This document shows positions 42,392 to 52,975 of a DNA stretch of 64,000 bases, in pieces. The stretch spans positions 1,178,001 through 1,242,000 of the forward strand of contig NADL03000611.1 in NCBI GenBank assembly GCA_002205965.3, in the 5' to 3' direction. Origin of the DNA: Kappaphycus alvarezii (taxonomy: Eukaryota > Rhodophyta > Florideophyceae > Gigartinales > Solieriaceae). Both the position numbers and the translations under genes were made by a program. Under the pieces are notes generated by a model that saw nothing but the letters and a program-made list of their open reading frames with translations, was not told the origin of the DNA and made no database searches. Position 1 is the stretch's first letter; the number at the start of each line of letters is the position of its first letter.

Positions 42392-43330
42392 TCATTTCTT
42401 ATATTTTCTTTCCGGTTTCAGTTTCCGTAATTTTTCCACATATCGCGACAAGCTCAGGTCTGCTCTCATCACCGCTGTCCCTATCATCGTCCGTGTCGAA
42501 GCCAGAGTCTGAACTGCCAACGCGAAGTTCAGGGTATCTTCTTCCGAGCTGGCCGAGTTGTCATTTCGATCCTCGGTCCCCGAATCTTCACGTCCACAAC
42601 TGGATGTGAAGTCTCCGATGTTCGTTCCACTTAAATTCCCCAGACCACCGCTCTTGTTGTAGTCGAGTGGCATCCGGACCTCCGTTCCATCTACTTGAAT
42701 GGGCACACTTTGGCTACACAGATCCATGCAGGTTTCCAATTATTCCATTGTTGGGCAGCCTATAATTACGTCAAATGGAAGTTCAGGCATGACCAGGAAA
42801 TCTAGATTGACTTTTAGATCTGCGAAGAACACTACAATATTTTCGACGGTGCCCATACATTGAGAGAAGGCCCCATCAGCGACAGTTTTCTTCCTCGTTG
42901 TAGGAATAGCGTTGAGGTCAATATGATTTACCAGGCGCCATGACATCAAGTTCGGAACAGCCCATGAATGGAATAGCGCTTGAGCTGCTGTTCCCCAAAC
43001 CTTGACCGGTGCTATTTTAAGACGTCTCTGAGTGGTGGAGGCGTAATTAAGCATTACCCTCCTCCTACCCGCGGACTTAATGATTTTCTTCAGTTCTTTC
43101 CTCGCGTCATCCGCATCCCCTCTTAACAGTTGGGCAAAAGTCATTCCCGTTGGCGCTGCCACCAGTTCCGCCACCAAGTTGTATTCTTTTACGTAACCTA
43201 GGACATCCTTGGATACCCCTTCGTTTTTCTTGTGCTTCCTCGTTTTCCGATATTTCACGGGCTCTGGTCCTAGAGTAGTGGCATAAAGCCTCTTCGTGAG
43301 GGGTTCCACGAGGGCGCGGATATAATACAC
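42392..43330 (-). pseudogene. Protease and linker of element 2, active site lost
   Basis: Frame 42740-43330 aligns with the element 1 protease over its whole length (R-G-D-A-D-D-A-R-K-E-L-K-K-I-I, then F-D-V-I-I-G-C-P). The catalytic D-S-G-A is replaced by H-S-W-A (A-L-F-H-S-W-A-V-P-N-L). Loss of the Asp and the Gly abolishes aspartic protease chemistry. The linker frame (42392-42739) is Asp/Glu/Ser-rich, as in element 1. Confidence 0.8.
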
Positions 43331-44380
43331 AATATCTTTCCCGAACCTTTTTTTTTCGCTGGAACGTTGGCTTCCACGTCCATTTTTGCCGTATCAACCT
43401 GGTTAGATTCTTCGGCGACCGAGACATTGCTGACACTGTCCTGGCTTCTTTCCACCCTATTCTTCAGCATTTCCAGCTCCGGACCCGACTCAATCCGTAC
43501 CCGGAGATATCTCGACCAGCAATCACTCTCATGGTGACCATAACGACCGCACTTTGCGCAACGAGTATTTCTATGTGGATTCTCAGGACACCTATTTGCA
43601 AAGTGTCCGGGCTTTTGGCAGTAGCAACAGACGTCTGCTGCCCTCGGGACCCCAGACTGGTTCTTCTTGATGGTAAGAGTAAGGCTCTCCAACTGCGAGG
43701 CTATCATGTCAAGGCGATTATCGAACCGTGTTTCCAAACGCCTTTCCAAGTTTTTAACATCGCTCTAGACAGATTCCAATGCCACTGAAATAGTAGTAGG
43801 CCTATGATAATTCTTCTCAGGATTTATGAAAGACATCATTTTAAGGTCCCCCTTCGGTACTTCACTCTGCGTCTGAAATGTCTCCGAGGTTTTGACAAAC
43901 TCTACTATGGTACCCTTCAGTTCATTTAAAGTGTGAAGGCCCTTGATAAAGACGAAATCAGATAGCCGCCTATCCTCCATCGCCGCCTTACGCAGCATTC
44001 CGTACTTGGCTTGGGCGTTGAACCCAGCCTTTCCATTGAGATCACAGAAGTACCCAATGAGCTTAACAAACAATCAAAGTCGAGCCCGGCTTCTATGGCG
44101 GCATGAATCAACTCTTCTGGTTGTACATGCTCAGCATATTCTTTCACAAGCCCTCGCATACCTCACCGAAGTTACTTCCATTCCCATTACGAGACCACCC
44201 TTCTAGTAACTTAGCCTTATATTTGTGCTTTCCGTCACCATAAGGATAGGCGAAGATACTTGTGGCCTTCTCCTCATCGCTCCTCTCACGCATCAAAACA
44301 TTGACATATGTACAGAGAAACTCCTGAATGTCTTCACTCTTGCCGCCTGTGAACTTTACACGACCAGCATTGAGATCCAT
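43270..44380 (-). pseudogene. Gag of element 2
   Basis: Starts at the conserved ATG (44380, M-D-L-N-A-G-R-V-K-F), shifts frame near 44.15 kb, continues through K-A-G-F-N-A-Q-A-K-Y-G-M-L-R (43765-44073), a stop, then the coiled coil and two CCHC knuckles C-C-Y-C-Q-K-P-G-H-F-A-N-R-C and C-A-K-C-G-R-Y-G-H-H-E-S-D-C (43270-43749). It is clearly homologous to 8781-9705. Confidence 0.85.
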
Positions 44381-44442
44381 GGTTACAGAAAAAACCGTGT
44401 GTTCCCTAACAATTCACAACTCGAATACCTCGGGTGCAGCCA

Positions 44443-44461
44443 CCTCCACAAGAGTCCCAAA
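44443..44461 (-). promoter_or_regulatory. Putative primer-binding site of element 2
   Basis: The element strand reads TGGGACTCTTGTGGAGGTGG two bases inside the LTR. It differs from the element 1 site mainly at the fourth base. Conservation of the site and spacing supports the PBS reading. Confidence 0.5.
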
Positions 44462-45711
44462 TGATAAGGGGTATGATAGGGGTAAATCGTCGGGAGTACA
44501 AGCAAGTATGGAAGGAGCAGGGTCTACCACTGATGCTCTGCGACCAGCGTAGGAAAAATGTTTCTTGGGTCTGGAGTTGTCTCTGAACTTCCTACTACTC
44601 GGGCTTGACTTGAAGCTGTCTGCCAACTTGCTTGACCTCTCCATGAGGAAGCAGTTTACTCAGATTATATAGACTTTCGGCTACCCCGTAAGTCGGAACA
44701 AAACTACGGAAGATACCAATAAATGCATAAAAACACTTTGTGTGAACGATGTACTCTAAACAAAAGATACTTAAGAAACTAACACTTAATATGGTCCTCT
44801 TATTTCCCATTCTCTAAATCAGATCGAGACAACTCCTCTAAAATATCCATGCTGCCCAAGCAGTCCCCACAGATATGTGCGAACGACTCATAACTATCTA
44901 TTTCCTCCTGAGAGATATCTAAACTACTAAAGATATCCCCATCCGGTTCCATCTTCGGTATCACTTGTTCCATACATTCCACCATTCCAACACTTCCCAT
45001 GCCTCCCTGTCCTTCATCCTCCTCGTCCTCGTCCTCGTCCTCATCCTCGTCCTCGTCCTCGTCCTTGGCATCCTCCTCATTCTCCTCGTCCTCCTCATCA
45101 TTAACCTCGTAGACCAAATCCGGGGCTGCCCACCCCTCGAAGGTCTCTCCAGCTCCCCCCTCGACTTCCCATTCCTGCCCCTCAGGTACCTCCTCGGCCT
45201 TCTCGTCGACGAAGAGTTTGCGGACGAACTCGATTACCTCCTTCTTAGTCTGGCGTCGCAGGTAGTCTTCTGCGTCCGTCGGGCCATATGCAGCGAGCGC
45301 AAGGCCGTTTCAGGGGCGAGAGGGGCGGTTTTTGGTGATGGGGGCGGAGGGGCGAAGGTTGCTCATTTTGGTTGTAAATGATTGTGGACGGAAAATAGAG
45401 GCTGTGAGGGGGAGGGTGGTGTGTGTCGGGGTTGGTGGATCTCAAAAAAAGTTGGGTAAAATGGGTTTGGGTACACCATAGAGGCGGACTGGAGTCGGTA
45501 CTAAAAACTTAAAATCGAAATTGCAGTAGAGCATTTGCACGGAATTTCTGCATAAGGAGTGAGTTTGACGAAGAACGTAGATTAAAAAAGACATAAAACG
45601 CTAATTTGGAGAAGAGGATACAGTCTTAAAATATCTAGGGAGGATGGGAGGCAAATTTGGAAAGGACAGTGAGCAAAGTCAGGTGCAGGATCGTTGTAAG
45701 TTGCTGGACTA
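44462..45711 (-). repeat. 5' LTR of element 2 (truncated, long type)
   Basis: Starts with a short duplication, TGATAAGGGG at 44462 and TGATAGGGG at 44474, then GTAAATCGTCGGGAG. At that point it lacks about 115 bp present in element 1 (3089-3203) and resumes TACAAGCAAGTAT. The element-strand TATA box is at 44664-44673. U3 contains a decayed acidic ORF and tail sequence similar to 48.55-48.76 kb (AATTTGGA, AAAATATCTAG, GGACAGTGAGCAAAGTCAGG). The outer end is lost in the 28-bp tandem repeat. Confidence 0.7.
44800..45365 (-). pseudogene. Acidic U3 ORF, copy 2 (one in-frame stop)
   Basis: Homologue of 28592-29137: Y-G-P-T-D-A-E-D-Y-L-R-R-Q-T-K-K-E-V-I-E, W-A-A-P-D-L-V-Y-E, a (D-E)n tract, F-S-S-L-D-I-S-Q-E-E, and C-G-D-C-L-G-S-M-D-I-L-E-E-L at the C-terminus. 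From the likely ATG at 45365 a TGA occurs about 18 codons in. After it the frame stays open to 44800. The two differ at many residues while keeping the same blocks, so the protein has been under constraint. Confidence 0.6.
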
Positions 45712-45851
45712 CACGAGGGGAGGACCATTTTCTGTATTACACAAGGGGAGGACCATTTTCTGTACTACACAAGGGGAGGACCATTTTCTGTACTACACAA
45801 GGGGAGGACCATTTTCTGTACTACACAAGGGGAGGACCATTTTCTGTATTA
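45712..45851. repeat. Tandem repeat, five copies of a 28-bp unit
   Basis: Units start at 45712, 45740, 45768, 45796 and 45824 (CACAAGGGGAGGACC followed by ATTTTCTGTACTA), nearly identical. Plus-strand frames through it (45644-45947) just read the repeat in all phases and are not genes. Confidence 0.92.
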
Positions 45852-45854
45852 CAG

Positions 45855-45938
45855 GGTAGATCGTCAGGAGAAGAGATGCTCAACCAAATACCTGAGAAGA
45901 GACGTGTCGCAAGCGACAAAAGTGCTACCGTGGTAAAC
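45855..45938 (-). repeat. Gypsy LTR terminal fragment (R-U5 end)
   Basis: GTAGATCGTCAGGAGAAGAGAT and GCGACAAAAGTGCTACCGTGG match the first 100 bp or so of the element 1 LTR with substitutions. The match stops at 45938, where the duplicated LTR complex begins. Confidence 0.7.
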
Positions 45939-48905
45939 TATATGTAAGGAGATAGGAGGAAATGCCCAGGGGCACCGGTCATGGAACTTAAGAAGGATAT
46001 TTTTAATGATCTAGATATTGCAGTCGGAGACCACGGGAATCTGTGAACCACTCGAAGGAATATTTGTGAACTGTATTGGAGGTATGGACATTAGGAATTG
46101 TTTCGCTCTGATCTCGAGGACTATAATTGGGAGGAGGAAGTCTGGATATTTATCCTGATAGCATCTGCTGTTAGTCTTTTTCGTTCACGCGCTTCCGTTT
46201 GATGCATTTTATGGTTCTTAGTATGTTTGCTTGAGACTCTAGGGTTATCCAAATAGTTTGTGTAAGCTGAGTAAACAGCTTCCTCTTGTGGAGGTGAAGC
46301 AAGTTGGCAGACGACTTCAAGTAAGTCCCAAATAGTTCGGAAGTTGAGGGTCACTTCAGCCCCAAGAGCCGTTTCGTTAACACTGGTCACAAATCATGGG
46401 TGGTAGATCCTGTCCGTTCTATACTCACTTGTCGCCCCTTGAACTGTCGTCCTTACCAACCTCGTTATACTCGCTCAATTATACTGCAATAGCACTTTCG
46501 TCGGCTGCAGCACCTTGTTGTGGTAGTTTTTTCTGAGTATCTCTTCTCCCGAGGATTTATCCCTATCATACACCGCTGCTTGTTCGTCCCATATTTTAGA
46601 CTTGCCTATCCGGTTTCTCTCAGACACCGTCCTACACGCATGAGAGTCATGTAGGGCTTTCATCAGGCCCAATTTGAAAGCAACATCCTTCGTAAGCTCT
46701 TTGGGAAGCAGGACGGAGGCTGGGTCTATTGCATGACTTCCGTGTAATACCGGAAACTTACAAGCGTGAACCGTTGTCCTTAGTTGGGATCTGGAGTTGA
46801 ACACAATGCGGTCGGGTTCTTTCGACGAAATTTACTTGACCTTAGTATTATCCGATCCACCAAGAAAGGCCCTTGTCGGCGGATTGACCTTGGCCTGGGC
46901 TTCGTCCTTGGCCTCCTTTGACATCCTCGTCGTCTTGGTATCGACCTTCTTCCGCGGCACTTCGCCTTATACGCTTCACCTCTCCAACTAATTTATCCGC
47001 ACCATTGAATTCTTGTATACACCTCAAGAATGGCAGTGACGAGTATCCAAGCAATCCGTTACTCCACTTCCGTACCTCCCAGCTTCCAAATCACTGTCGC
47101 TATGACATCTAAAGCAGCAAAAATAGGGACGGCGCGAGAAAAAAGGAGAAACAAGTAGTAATCTTTAGAAAAAGAGCTCCATGTAGAAGGCACAAGCCGA
47201 TAAATTAAGCCGAAAAGTGCATCAAAAGCGTACATGCCAACTACAGTAGCCAAAAAAGCGTCCAAAGCAGACAACTAGAGTAAGAAAAGCAAAAAAGCGA
47301 TTGGAACGCGGGCGAGCATTCAAGCAAAAGCGAGAAGCTCAAGCAACCGAGCGGAAACAAGAGCCTCGTTGTTGTCTATATCCATGTTCAAGGGGCGTCA
47401 AGCAACCGAGCGGAAACAAGAGCCGTGTTATTGTCTATATCCATGTTCAAGGGGCTTGAGGAGGGGCCGACGAGCAAGCGATAAAAATGCTACTGTGGTA
47501 TAGTTGAACTAAAAATGGAGCGGATCAGGACGAAAGTTGGGAAGGATACACGCAGGTATAGAAGGGGCAGGCTCTACCACTGATGTTCCGTGACCAGCGT
47601 AAGAACAATGGTTCTTGGTTTTGAAGTAGACTCTCAACTTCCTACCACTCGGGACTTGGCTTGAAGTTGTCTGCCAACTTGGTTGACCTTTACAAGAAGA
47701 AGCAGTTTACTCAGCTTATATAGACTTTTTGGCTACCCCAAGAGTCCGAAAAAAACTAGGAAAGATACCAGAAAATGCATAAAACCACTTTGTGTGGATG
47801 ACATACTCTAAACAAAAGATACCTTGGAGACGAACAATAGATCTAGTCCTCTCAGTTTTCACCCTCTAGATCAGAACCAAACAACTCCTCCAAAATATAC
47901 ATGCTACCCAGGCAGTTTCCACAAACATCCTCGAACAGCTCATAATTCTCTACTTCCTCCTCGGTGATATCTAAACCACTAAAGATGTCCTCGTCCGGTT
48001 CCAGCGTCGGGACCACTTGGTCCATACTTTCCAGCCCCGGCCCCACCATTCCAACACTTTCCATGTCTCTCTTCCCCTCATTCCCCTCATCCTCCTCATT
48101 CTCCTCTTCGGCTTCCTCTTCATCTTCATTCTCGTAGACCAATTCCGGGGCTGCCCACTCCTCAAAAGTCTCCCCTGCTCCCTCCTCGACTTCGCACTCA
48201 TGCCCCTCACCCACCTCCTCCACCCCCTCCTTCACGAACAAGCTACGCTCGAATTCGATCACCTTTTTTTTTGTTTGTCGGCGTAGGTAGTCATCACGGT
48301 CAGTAGGTCCGAAAGAGAGTAGGGGAATGGCGTTTCGGGGGGAGGGTGGCGGGTTTTTGAAATGACTCTGGAGGGGCATAGGTTGTCCGTTCTGCCATTC
48401 TGGTGGGCATCAGGGAGTGGCAGGCAATTGAGTGTGTTTTGATTGGGTAGGGGGAGAGGGGTGGTGAGTAAATTTATCATGGAGGTTTGAAACTTGGAAT
48501 AAAAGGGATTTCATATGCTCCTGAGGTCGCACTCTATATATTTGAAATAGGTGGAATAAATCTGCAAGGGAATTTTCACTAGTCCATTTGCGCCCTTTTT
48601 CTCAAAAAAATGAATTTAGAGAAGGAGGTAAGTAAAAAGGGGAAAAGAATTCGATTCGGGATCGGTTTAGAGGGTAGATAAAATATAAAAATATCTAGAT
48701 AAAATGGAAGTGAACTTGGAGAGGACCGCGGTAAGGATAAGCAAGGGTCAAGAAGAAAAGACTTTCTCCTAGGTAATGATCTTGGATTGAGGGAGAGCGA
48801 GAAAGGATCAGACCTACAAGCAATTTTGGAAAAAGGGAGGTGCTACCGTAATTAAAAGTCGGTAGATGACGACGACAGAAAGATCCGTTCCGATTCACGC
48901 GCGCC
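45938..48905 (-). repeat. Uninterrupted copy of the duplicated LTR complex (copy 2)
   Basis: Carries, in one piece, what copy 1 has split over 25118-25237, 26790-29289, 33782-33912 and 38413-38635. This identifies the three insertions in copy 1 and their empty sites (about 46050, 48550 and 48680). The part 46070-48472 is nearly identical to copy 1; the parts on either side are not. It includes the 59-bp duplication at 47341-47458 and ends next to gypsy internal sequence. Confidence 0.88.
47852..48379 (-). CDS. Acidic U3 ORF, copy 3
   Basis: From the Arg-Asn-Ala-Ile block to the stop it is the same as 28592-29137. A 7-bp deletion in a GGCGGGT repeat near 48350 changes the frame upstream, so the conserved Met is out of frame and the first in-frame ATG is at 48379 (175 codons). 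It has the same acidic tract and C-G-N-C-L-G-S-M end. It is in gypsy sense, about 130 bp before the TATA-like box at 47715-47724. Confidence 0.5.
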   Translation of the reverse strand: MPLQSHFKNPPPSPRNAIPLLSFGPTDRDDYLRRQTKKKVIEFERSLFVKEGVEEVGEGHECEVEEGAGETFEEWAAPELVYENEDEEEAEEENEEDEGNEGKRDMESVGMVGPGLESMDQVVPTLEPDEDIFSGLDITEEEVENYELFEDVCGNCLGSMYILEELFGSDLEGEN

Positions 48906-49017
48906 TAACAGCCCCCCGCACTTAGGCTGAACGTCCGGTCTCGTCCTCATTGCTCTTGTTGTTTTTGTGGTACTTCTATCCATTTATCAGGGAGAGCATA
49001 TGGTAGACTGAAAGGAT
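48906..49017 (-). mobile_element. Fragment of gypsy internal 3' end (element 3)
   Basis: Matches element 1 at about 3785-3897: polypurine-like CCCCCCGCAC on the plus strand, then CGTCC, CTCGTCCTCATTGCTCTTGTTG, TTCTATCCATT-ATCAGGGAGAG and AAGGATATGG. It stops abruptly at 49017, where copia sequence begins. LTR copy 2 therefore belonged to a third gypsy element, now almost entirely lost. Confidence 0.7.
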
Positions 49018-49293
49018 ATGGAAGTTCCTATATCTCTAAGGGTTCCGACTCCTCTCTCTGTTGATTCGCACTCTCCGGCTCTTCTTCCTTTTATCTCTGT
49101 CTCTCAACCTCCAGTACCTGTCTCTATATCTATCTCCAAACCAGAGCCTTCCTTCTGTACTTGCGATCTCTGTCAGCTCAAAATTTCTGGCCCAGAGCAA
49201 CTCGAGCAACACAGAAATGGTAAGATGTGCCGAAACCGTGTGGAAACGAGAGCAGCCATTACTCATTATGCTTGCTGTAATCGACTGTTCTAG
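49018..49293 (+). CDS. Small ORF with one CCHC-type finger
   Basis: A 91-codon frame, Ser/Pro/Val-rich for 50 residues, then C-D-L-C-Q-L-K-I then H-R-N-G-K-M-C (C-x2-C-x12-H-x5-C). This is the same spacing as the fingers at 25493-26134, with the last His replaced by Cys. It precedes copia Gag and may be part of that element's leader or a fused host piece. Low confidence as a gene. Confidence 0.3.
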   Translation: MEVPISLRVPTPLSVDSHSPALLPFISVSQPPVPVSISISKPEPSFCTCDLCQLKISGPEQLEQHRNGKMCRNRVETRAAITHYACCNRLF

Positions 49294-49429
49294 CCAAGGC
49301 ACGACCGTGACAAGCACGTCAGCAGTAGAAATAAGTAAACCTGATCTCGATTCACTGTGAATCTTTTTTCGCTAGCCAAAGTTCTCTTCCACTCTGCTAT
49401 ATTGCGTCATTGATTCTTCTGTACTTCGT

Positions 49430-50165
49430 ATTGACAGCTTTGAGAAACTGCGCGATGATAACTTCAACATCTGGAAGTCGCGAATGCAACTCCTACTTCC
49501 TCTGAGAGAATTTGACAACCATCTCACTGAAGAGCCTCCGGAACCTTCCTCACCAACGTACGCTTCCTGTATTAGGGCAGACTGCAAGGCTAGAGCTACA
49601 ATCGGGCTGACTCTTTCAGATAATTATCTCGAACAAGTCCAACATGCCTTTACCGCCAAGGTCATGTGGTCGCTCATCTGTGATATATTTGAGAAACATT
49701 CCCTACTCAACAAATTAGCTGCAAGGTGTCGATTCTATGCCGCCAAGATGAACCCTAATGAGAAAATAATTGCGCTCCCTGCCCGAATCCGCCAGCTTGC
49801 CGCCACTCTCAAGTCGATGTCAGTACACATTGAGGACAGCAAAATGGCCAAGGCCCTATTCAACGGTCTACCCTATCGCTTCGATAGTCTAATCTCGTCA
49901 CTCGACGCTGCTTACGTTGATGACGACAAATTCTCCCTCGAATTCGTTCAAAGCCGATGACTCCAGGAAGAACAGCGCCATGCCCAGTGAGATCGGGACG
50001 CCTTGAGAGCTTCGTAGTCCGCGGCTCTCCTCGGAAAACAGCGTCCTAAGTTCAAGCGAGACTCTTTATCTGAGACATGTCTTTACAGTTGAAAGCGCTC
50101 CGAGATTAGTGGCTGCTTCAAAAAGTACCCACACCCCGCTCCAATTGGCCACCCAGCGCGAGATC
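49430..50165 (+). pseudogene. Copia Gag
   Basis: Frame 49484-49960 has the Ty1/copia Gag pattern: W-K-S-R-M-Q-L-L-L just upstream, A-K-V-M-W-S-L-I-C-D-I-F-E, M-A-K-A-L-F-N-G-L-P-Y-R-F-D-S-L. After the stop, broken frames give C-L-Y-S and S-G-C-F-K-K-Y-P, a decayed zinc knuckle (50.08-50.13 kb). It would have formed the particle shell. Confidence 0.75.
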
Positions 50166-50361
50166 ACTTTGACAAGGGGCCTAACGTGAGAAAGTTCTTG
50201 TGGCGTCCGAATCTCTCCTTGAGGAAGAAGAAGATAGAGACCTTTCCTGCTTGGTAAGCATATCCGATAATCGATGTGACGACAACACTCAGAACTGCGA
50301 AAAGAATTTGATGACCTGAAATTTCACGACCGATCATGCCGAAGATGAAAAGACCCAAACG

Positions 50362-50676
50362 GTGCATCTCAAAATCTCTAGTAATCTCCTTTGTGAGATA
50401 ATGGGTGCAAATGGGCCAACACCGACTTCACTCCTAATTGACAACTCCAGTTCGATCAGGTCTGCCCAAAATCAGTCTATCAATGATCTAAATAAGCACA
50501 TTGACATTCGGTATCACTTCGTTCGGGAGACCGTAGCTGCAAAGCAGATCCCATTATCTCATTCTAGAACTGATGAGCAAGTATCTGACATTTTGACGAA
50601 ACCTTTGCTTCGAGTCAAGTTTTTGAAGTTTCGAAGTGAGCTGGGCATCTTTCTTCCTAGCTTTCCCAATTACTAA
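50362..50676 (+). pseudogene. Copia RNase H C-terminal fragment
   Basis: The frame contains L-I-D-N-S-S-S-I, N-K-H-I-D-I-R-Y-H-F-V-R-E and D-E-Q-V-S-D-I-L-T-K-P-L, the standard end of copia RNase H, and stops before the polypurine-like tract. Upstream RNase H and RT are absent. Confidence 0.82.
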
Positions 50677-51006
50677 TCCATCGTTTTTCAGATTGAGGGG
50701 GCGGTATTTTGCCCAATTCTAGTTTGAGGGGGCTTGCAAGTGTAATTACCTCCTGTATTCTCTGCCTACAGCTTATATCTAGCATAGGAGCTTACAGATA
50801 TCACAATAGTTTACTAGATCTCTACCTCAGTTATTGATTAAATACAGAATTAGTCGGTCTATACGCAACCGAAATATTCTCTGTATTCCTAAGTACATAC
50901 AACGAAGTGATTACCGTAGTTAGTAATGAATTGCAGATATTAAATATATGCAATTTTAACGCAAAAACATGGCTTCCACACGTAAAGAGACATTTTACTG
51001 TAAAAC

Positions 51007-52360
51007 TCAATCTATCTGACTTTCTTCATCAGATGGGTAGTATGATTCGGAACAGGCCCTCAAGTGTACTTCCATATGCTTCCGACGCTTATTAAAGTAC
51101 TTGGCTTGAGCTCTTGCACTCTTCAATTTCGTCTCCTCACCACTCTTATCAAGGCTATTTTTCAACTTCGCAAAAAAAAATTGGTCGTTAGCCCGTAATG
51201 CTGCCACCCTACATGTATATTAGTCACCTCCAAACAGAAACGGAACAAAGCGGCATAAAAGTTATAATTCCACCTAAAATTGTGAGATAAAACATCCCAG
51301 AGACTACAAAGACGGCCAAAAAAATTTTCAACGATTATTCTGTCGCTGGCAACAGTCCTATTTAAAAAAGTGCTCATCCCTGGTTCACTCGCTGTTGCGG
51401 GGCTTCTTTTCGGATGAACCACTGTAATAAGCTCCTTATCTCCTTGATACCAATTTTCAGCGAGCACTGCCCACTTATTTTCGAAAGCTTCCGCCTCAAA
51501 TCCAACATCAGGCTCTGATATTTGACTATCAATTTTTCCAGCTGCTTGTCATGCCAATTCAGATTCCTATAGAGAATATATATTTAAGAAACCGACCCCG
51601 GGTACGGAGGAGAACACCCAATTGCGATACCTGTCGGAAGAACTGAAACCTCTACTTTTAAACCGTATAACTTGTGTTTTCCACAGAAATATTTCTTCGC
51701 TTCCTGCAGGTTACCACTCGGCCGGTTGCAGTTCTAAAAGTTGGTGTATATAGCGTAACGAGCGTAAGGAAAGTGCTAAAATTGCCTTGTACTCCTCATT
51801 TGTTTCTCAAAAGTCCAGTGGGCACAAATAAAAGTTTCACACAGAGCGATAAATCTCCGATGAAAGCATCAAAATAAAAGCAGAAACTGTACGCTCGAAT
51901 GTGGGCCCACGTATGCTGAATGCCCTGCCCACAAAATCCCTGGCATCTTCATGTCTCAACAAAGTAAGAGTCATGAGTAAAACGTCTTTGCCTGTATACT
52001 GGGATCGACGGCCTCTCCCAACGTTGTAGTTGGCATAAATAAAATCGGAAAATGTCCACCAGATCAACTGAGATTCTTGTGCCGTAAAGTTAGTCATTTC
52101 AACGATTTTTTGGGAGCCGCCAGCATTCTAAAATGATTCGAAAATTGGGGCATCGCTGTCTGTCTCTCTATCAGAGTTGGGGCGATCGAGTGTGGAGTTA
52201 TGGACGTCGAGCTTTGTACAGCGTTCTTCCGCCGCTCCCACAAGAATGGCCAGCCCGCCGATTGCTTGAGAGGCAGTGAATCTCGATTGGGTTGCGGGCA
52301 TGGTAGTTGAGCTGGTATGTGGTTAGTTTGGTGTGGGAGGGAAGGGACGGTTGGGTTCAT
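51007..52360 (-). pseudogene. PIF/Harbinger-like (DDE_Tnp_4 type) transposase
   Basis: Minus-strand pieces in order. 52094-52360 is a Pro/Ser-rich N-terminus. 51837-52097 is a helical region (S-Q-Y-T-G-K-D-V-L-L-M-T-L-T-L-L). Near 51.60-51.70 kb is a frame with Y-F-C-G-K-H-K-L-Y-G-L-K-V-E-V-S-V and Y-P-G-S-V-S, a DDE_Tnp_4-like catalytic-domain block. 51162-51467 has V-A-S-D-R-I-I-V-E-N-F-F-G-R-L and W-N-Y-N-F-Y-A, the C-terminal block with the final Asp/Glu. 51007-51207 is a charged tail. Frameshifts and stops at about 52.09, 51.83 and 51.58 kb inactivate it. No terminal inverted repeats were found. The family call rests on remembered motif patterns. Confidence 0.7.
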
Positions 52361-52399
52361 GGTGGTGGGCTGTGGTGGTTTTACTCTTTAAATTGCTGT

Positions 52400-52975
52400 G
52401 GTGAGAATATAGGTAGTAGAAAGGAGGAGGTCGACCGATTTCGTATGAATTTATACACTTCCAAAAAGATCCCCTAATTTCGAAAGGGATTGATGTTCTA
52501 TTTAATTACTGAGTCAAAGTAATTTTACTATTTTTTCAATCAACTGGTTTTTTTATGAATCACACCGTTTGCTAGTACTTTCAGTGTCTTTTTGCATTTA
52601 CTTTCATAATACAGAAGTACAACTTTTTTTAATGGTAACTTAACTATTCTTGTATTCCCTAACAACTGTATGAAAGGTCTACTGTACAACCTATAAATTG
52701 AACGTTACGTTTCTGCAATGAACAGTGCTGTAAGCTTGAGCTGATCCTTTTTAGATCAGCTCAGGCAGATTTAGGTTTAACATTCCACCCTCGTCTACAT
52801 AGCCTCTGCAAACTTCCTTCGATAGTCCAGAAGCACCGTTCGGCTCGTCTTTTGGTCTTTAGAAGCCCTGACCTTCCTCCATGTTCTGTCTGTGTAAATT
52901 ACCTCGCCACCTTGTCTCCTCTAAACTCTCTCTTTCTTGGTCCCTCACTGCTTCTCTCTCTCGTCGGTAACTGTC
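52400..52975. other. AT-rich spacer with one hairpin
   Basis: No coding evidence. A perfect 10-bp inverted repeat with a 7-nt T-rich loop (TGAGCTGATC / GATCAGCTCA) lies at 52737-52763. Confidence 0.5.

Larger units (their letters stand above)
38636..44461 (-). mobile_element. Second Ty3/gypsy element, internal region (element 2)
   Basis: Same strand, gene order and protein family as element 1: Gag, PR, RT, RNase H, IN and the post-integrase ORF, bounded by gypsy LTR sequence on both sides. Proteins match element 1 throughout, but decay is deeper, with more stops and frame changes and a destroyed protease triad. Its LTRs are of a longer type (about 1.5 kb, with the acidic U3 ORF). They share only R-U5 with element 1. 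Confidence 0.88.
49018..50905 (+). mobile_element. Internally deleted Ty1/copia element
   Basis: Plus-strand Gag (49.43-50.16 kb) is followed, without protease, integrase or RT, by the C-terminal RNase H block (50362-50676), then a purine tract TTGAGGGGGCGG (about 50693-50704) and an LTR-like tail to about 50.9 kb. Most of pol has been deleted or replaced. An unrecognised segment (50170-50360) with a hydrophobic minus-strand frame lies at the join. The 5' LTR was not identified. Confidence 0.75.

Noticed and set aside
44965-45381. 138-codon plus frame with Leu/Val repeats
   Set aside because: Antisense shadow of the (Asp-Glu)n tract of the acidic ORF copy.
45644-45947. Plus frames of 71 and 96 codons with repeating R-T-I-F-C / G-G-P-F-S-V motifs
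   Set aside because: A 28-bp array reads through all three phases; the protein repeats are a by-product of the tandem DNA repeat.
50164-50367. 67-codon hydrophobic minus frame as a host transporter fragment
   Set aside because: It looks membrane-like, but lies at the deletion join of a copia element and matches no transporter motif that I can name.
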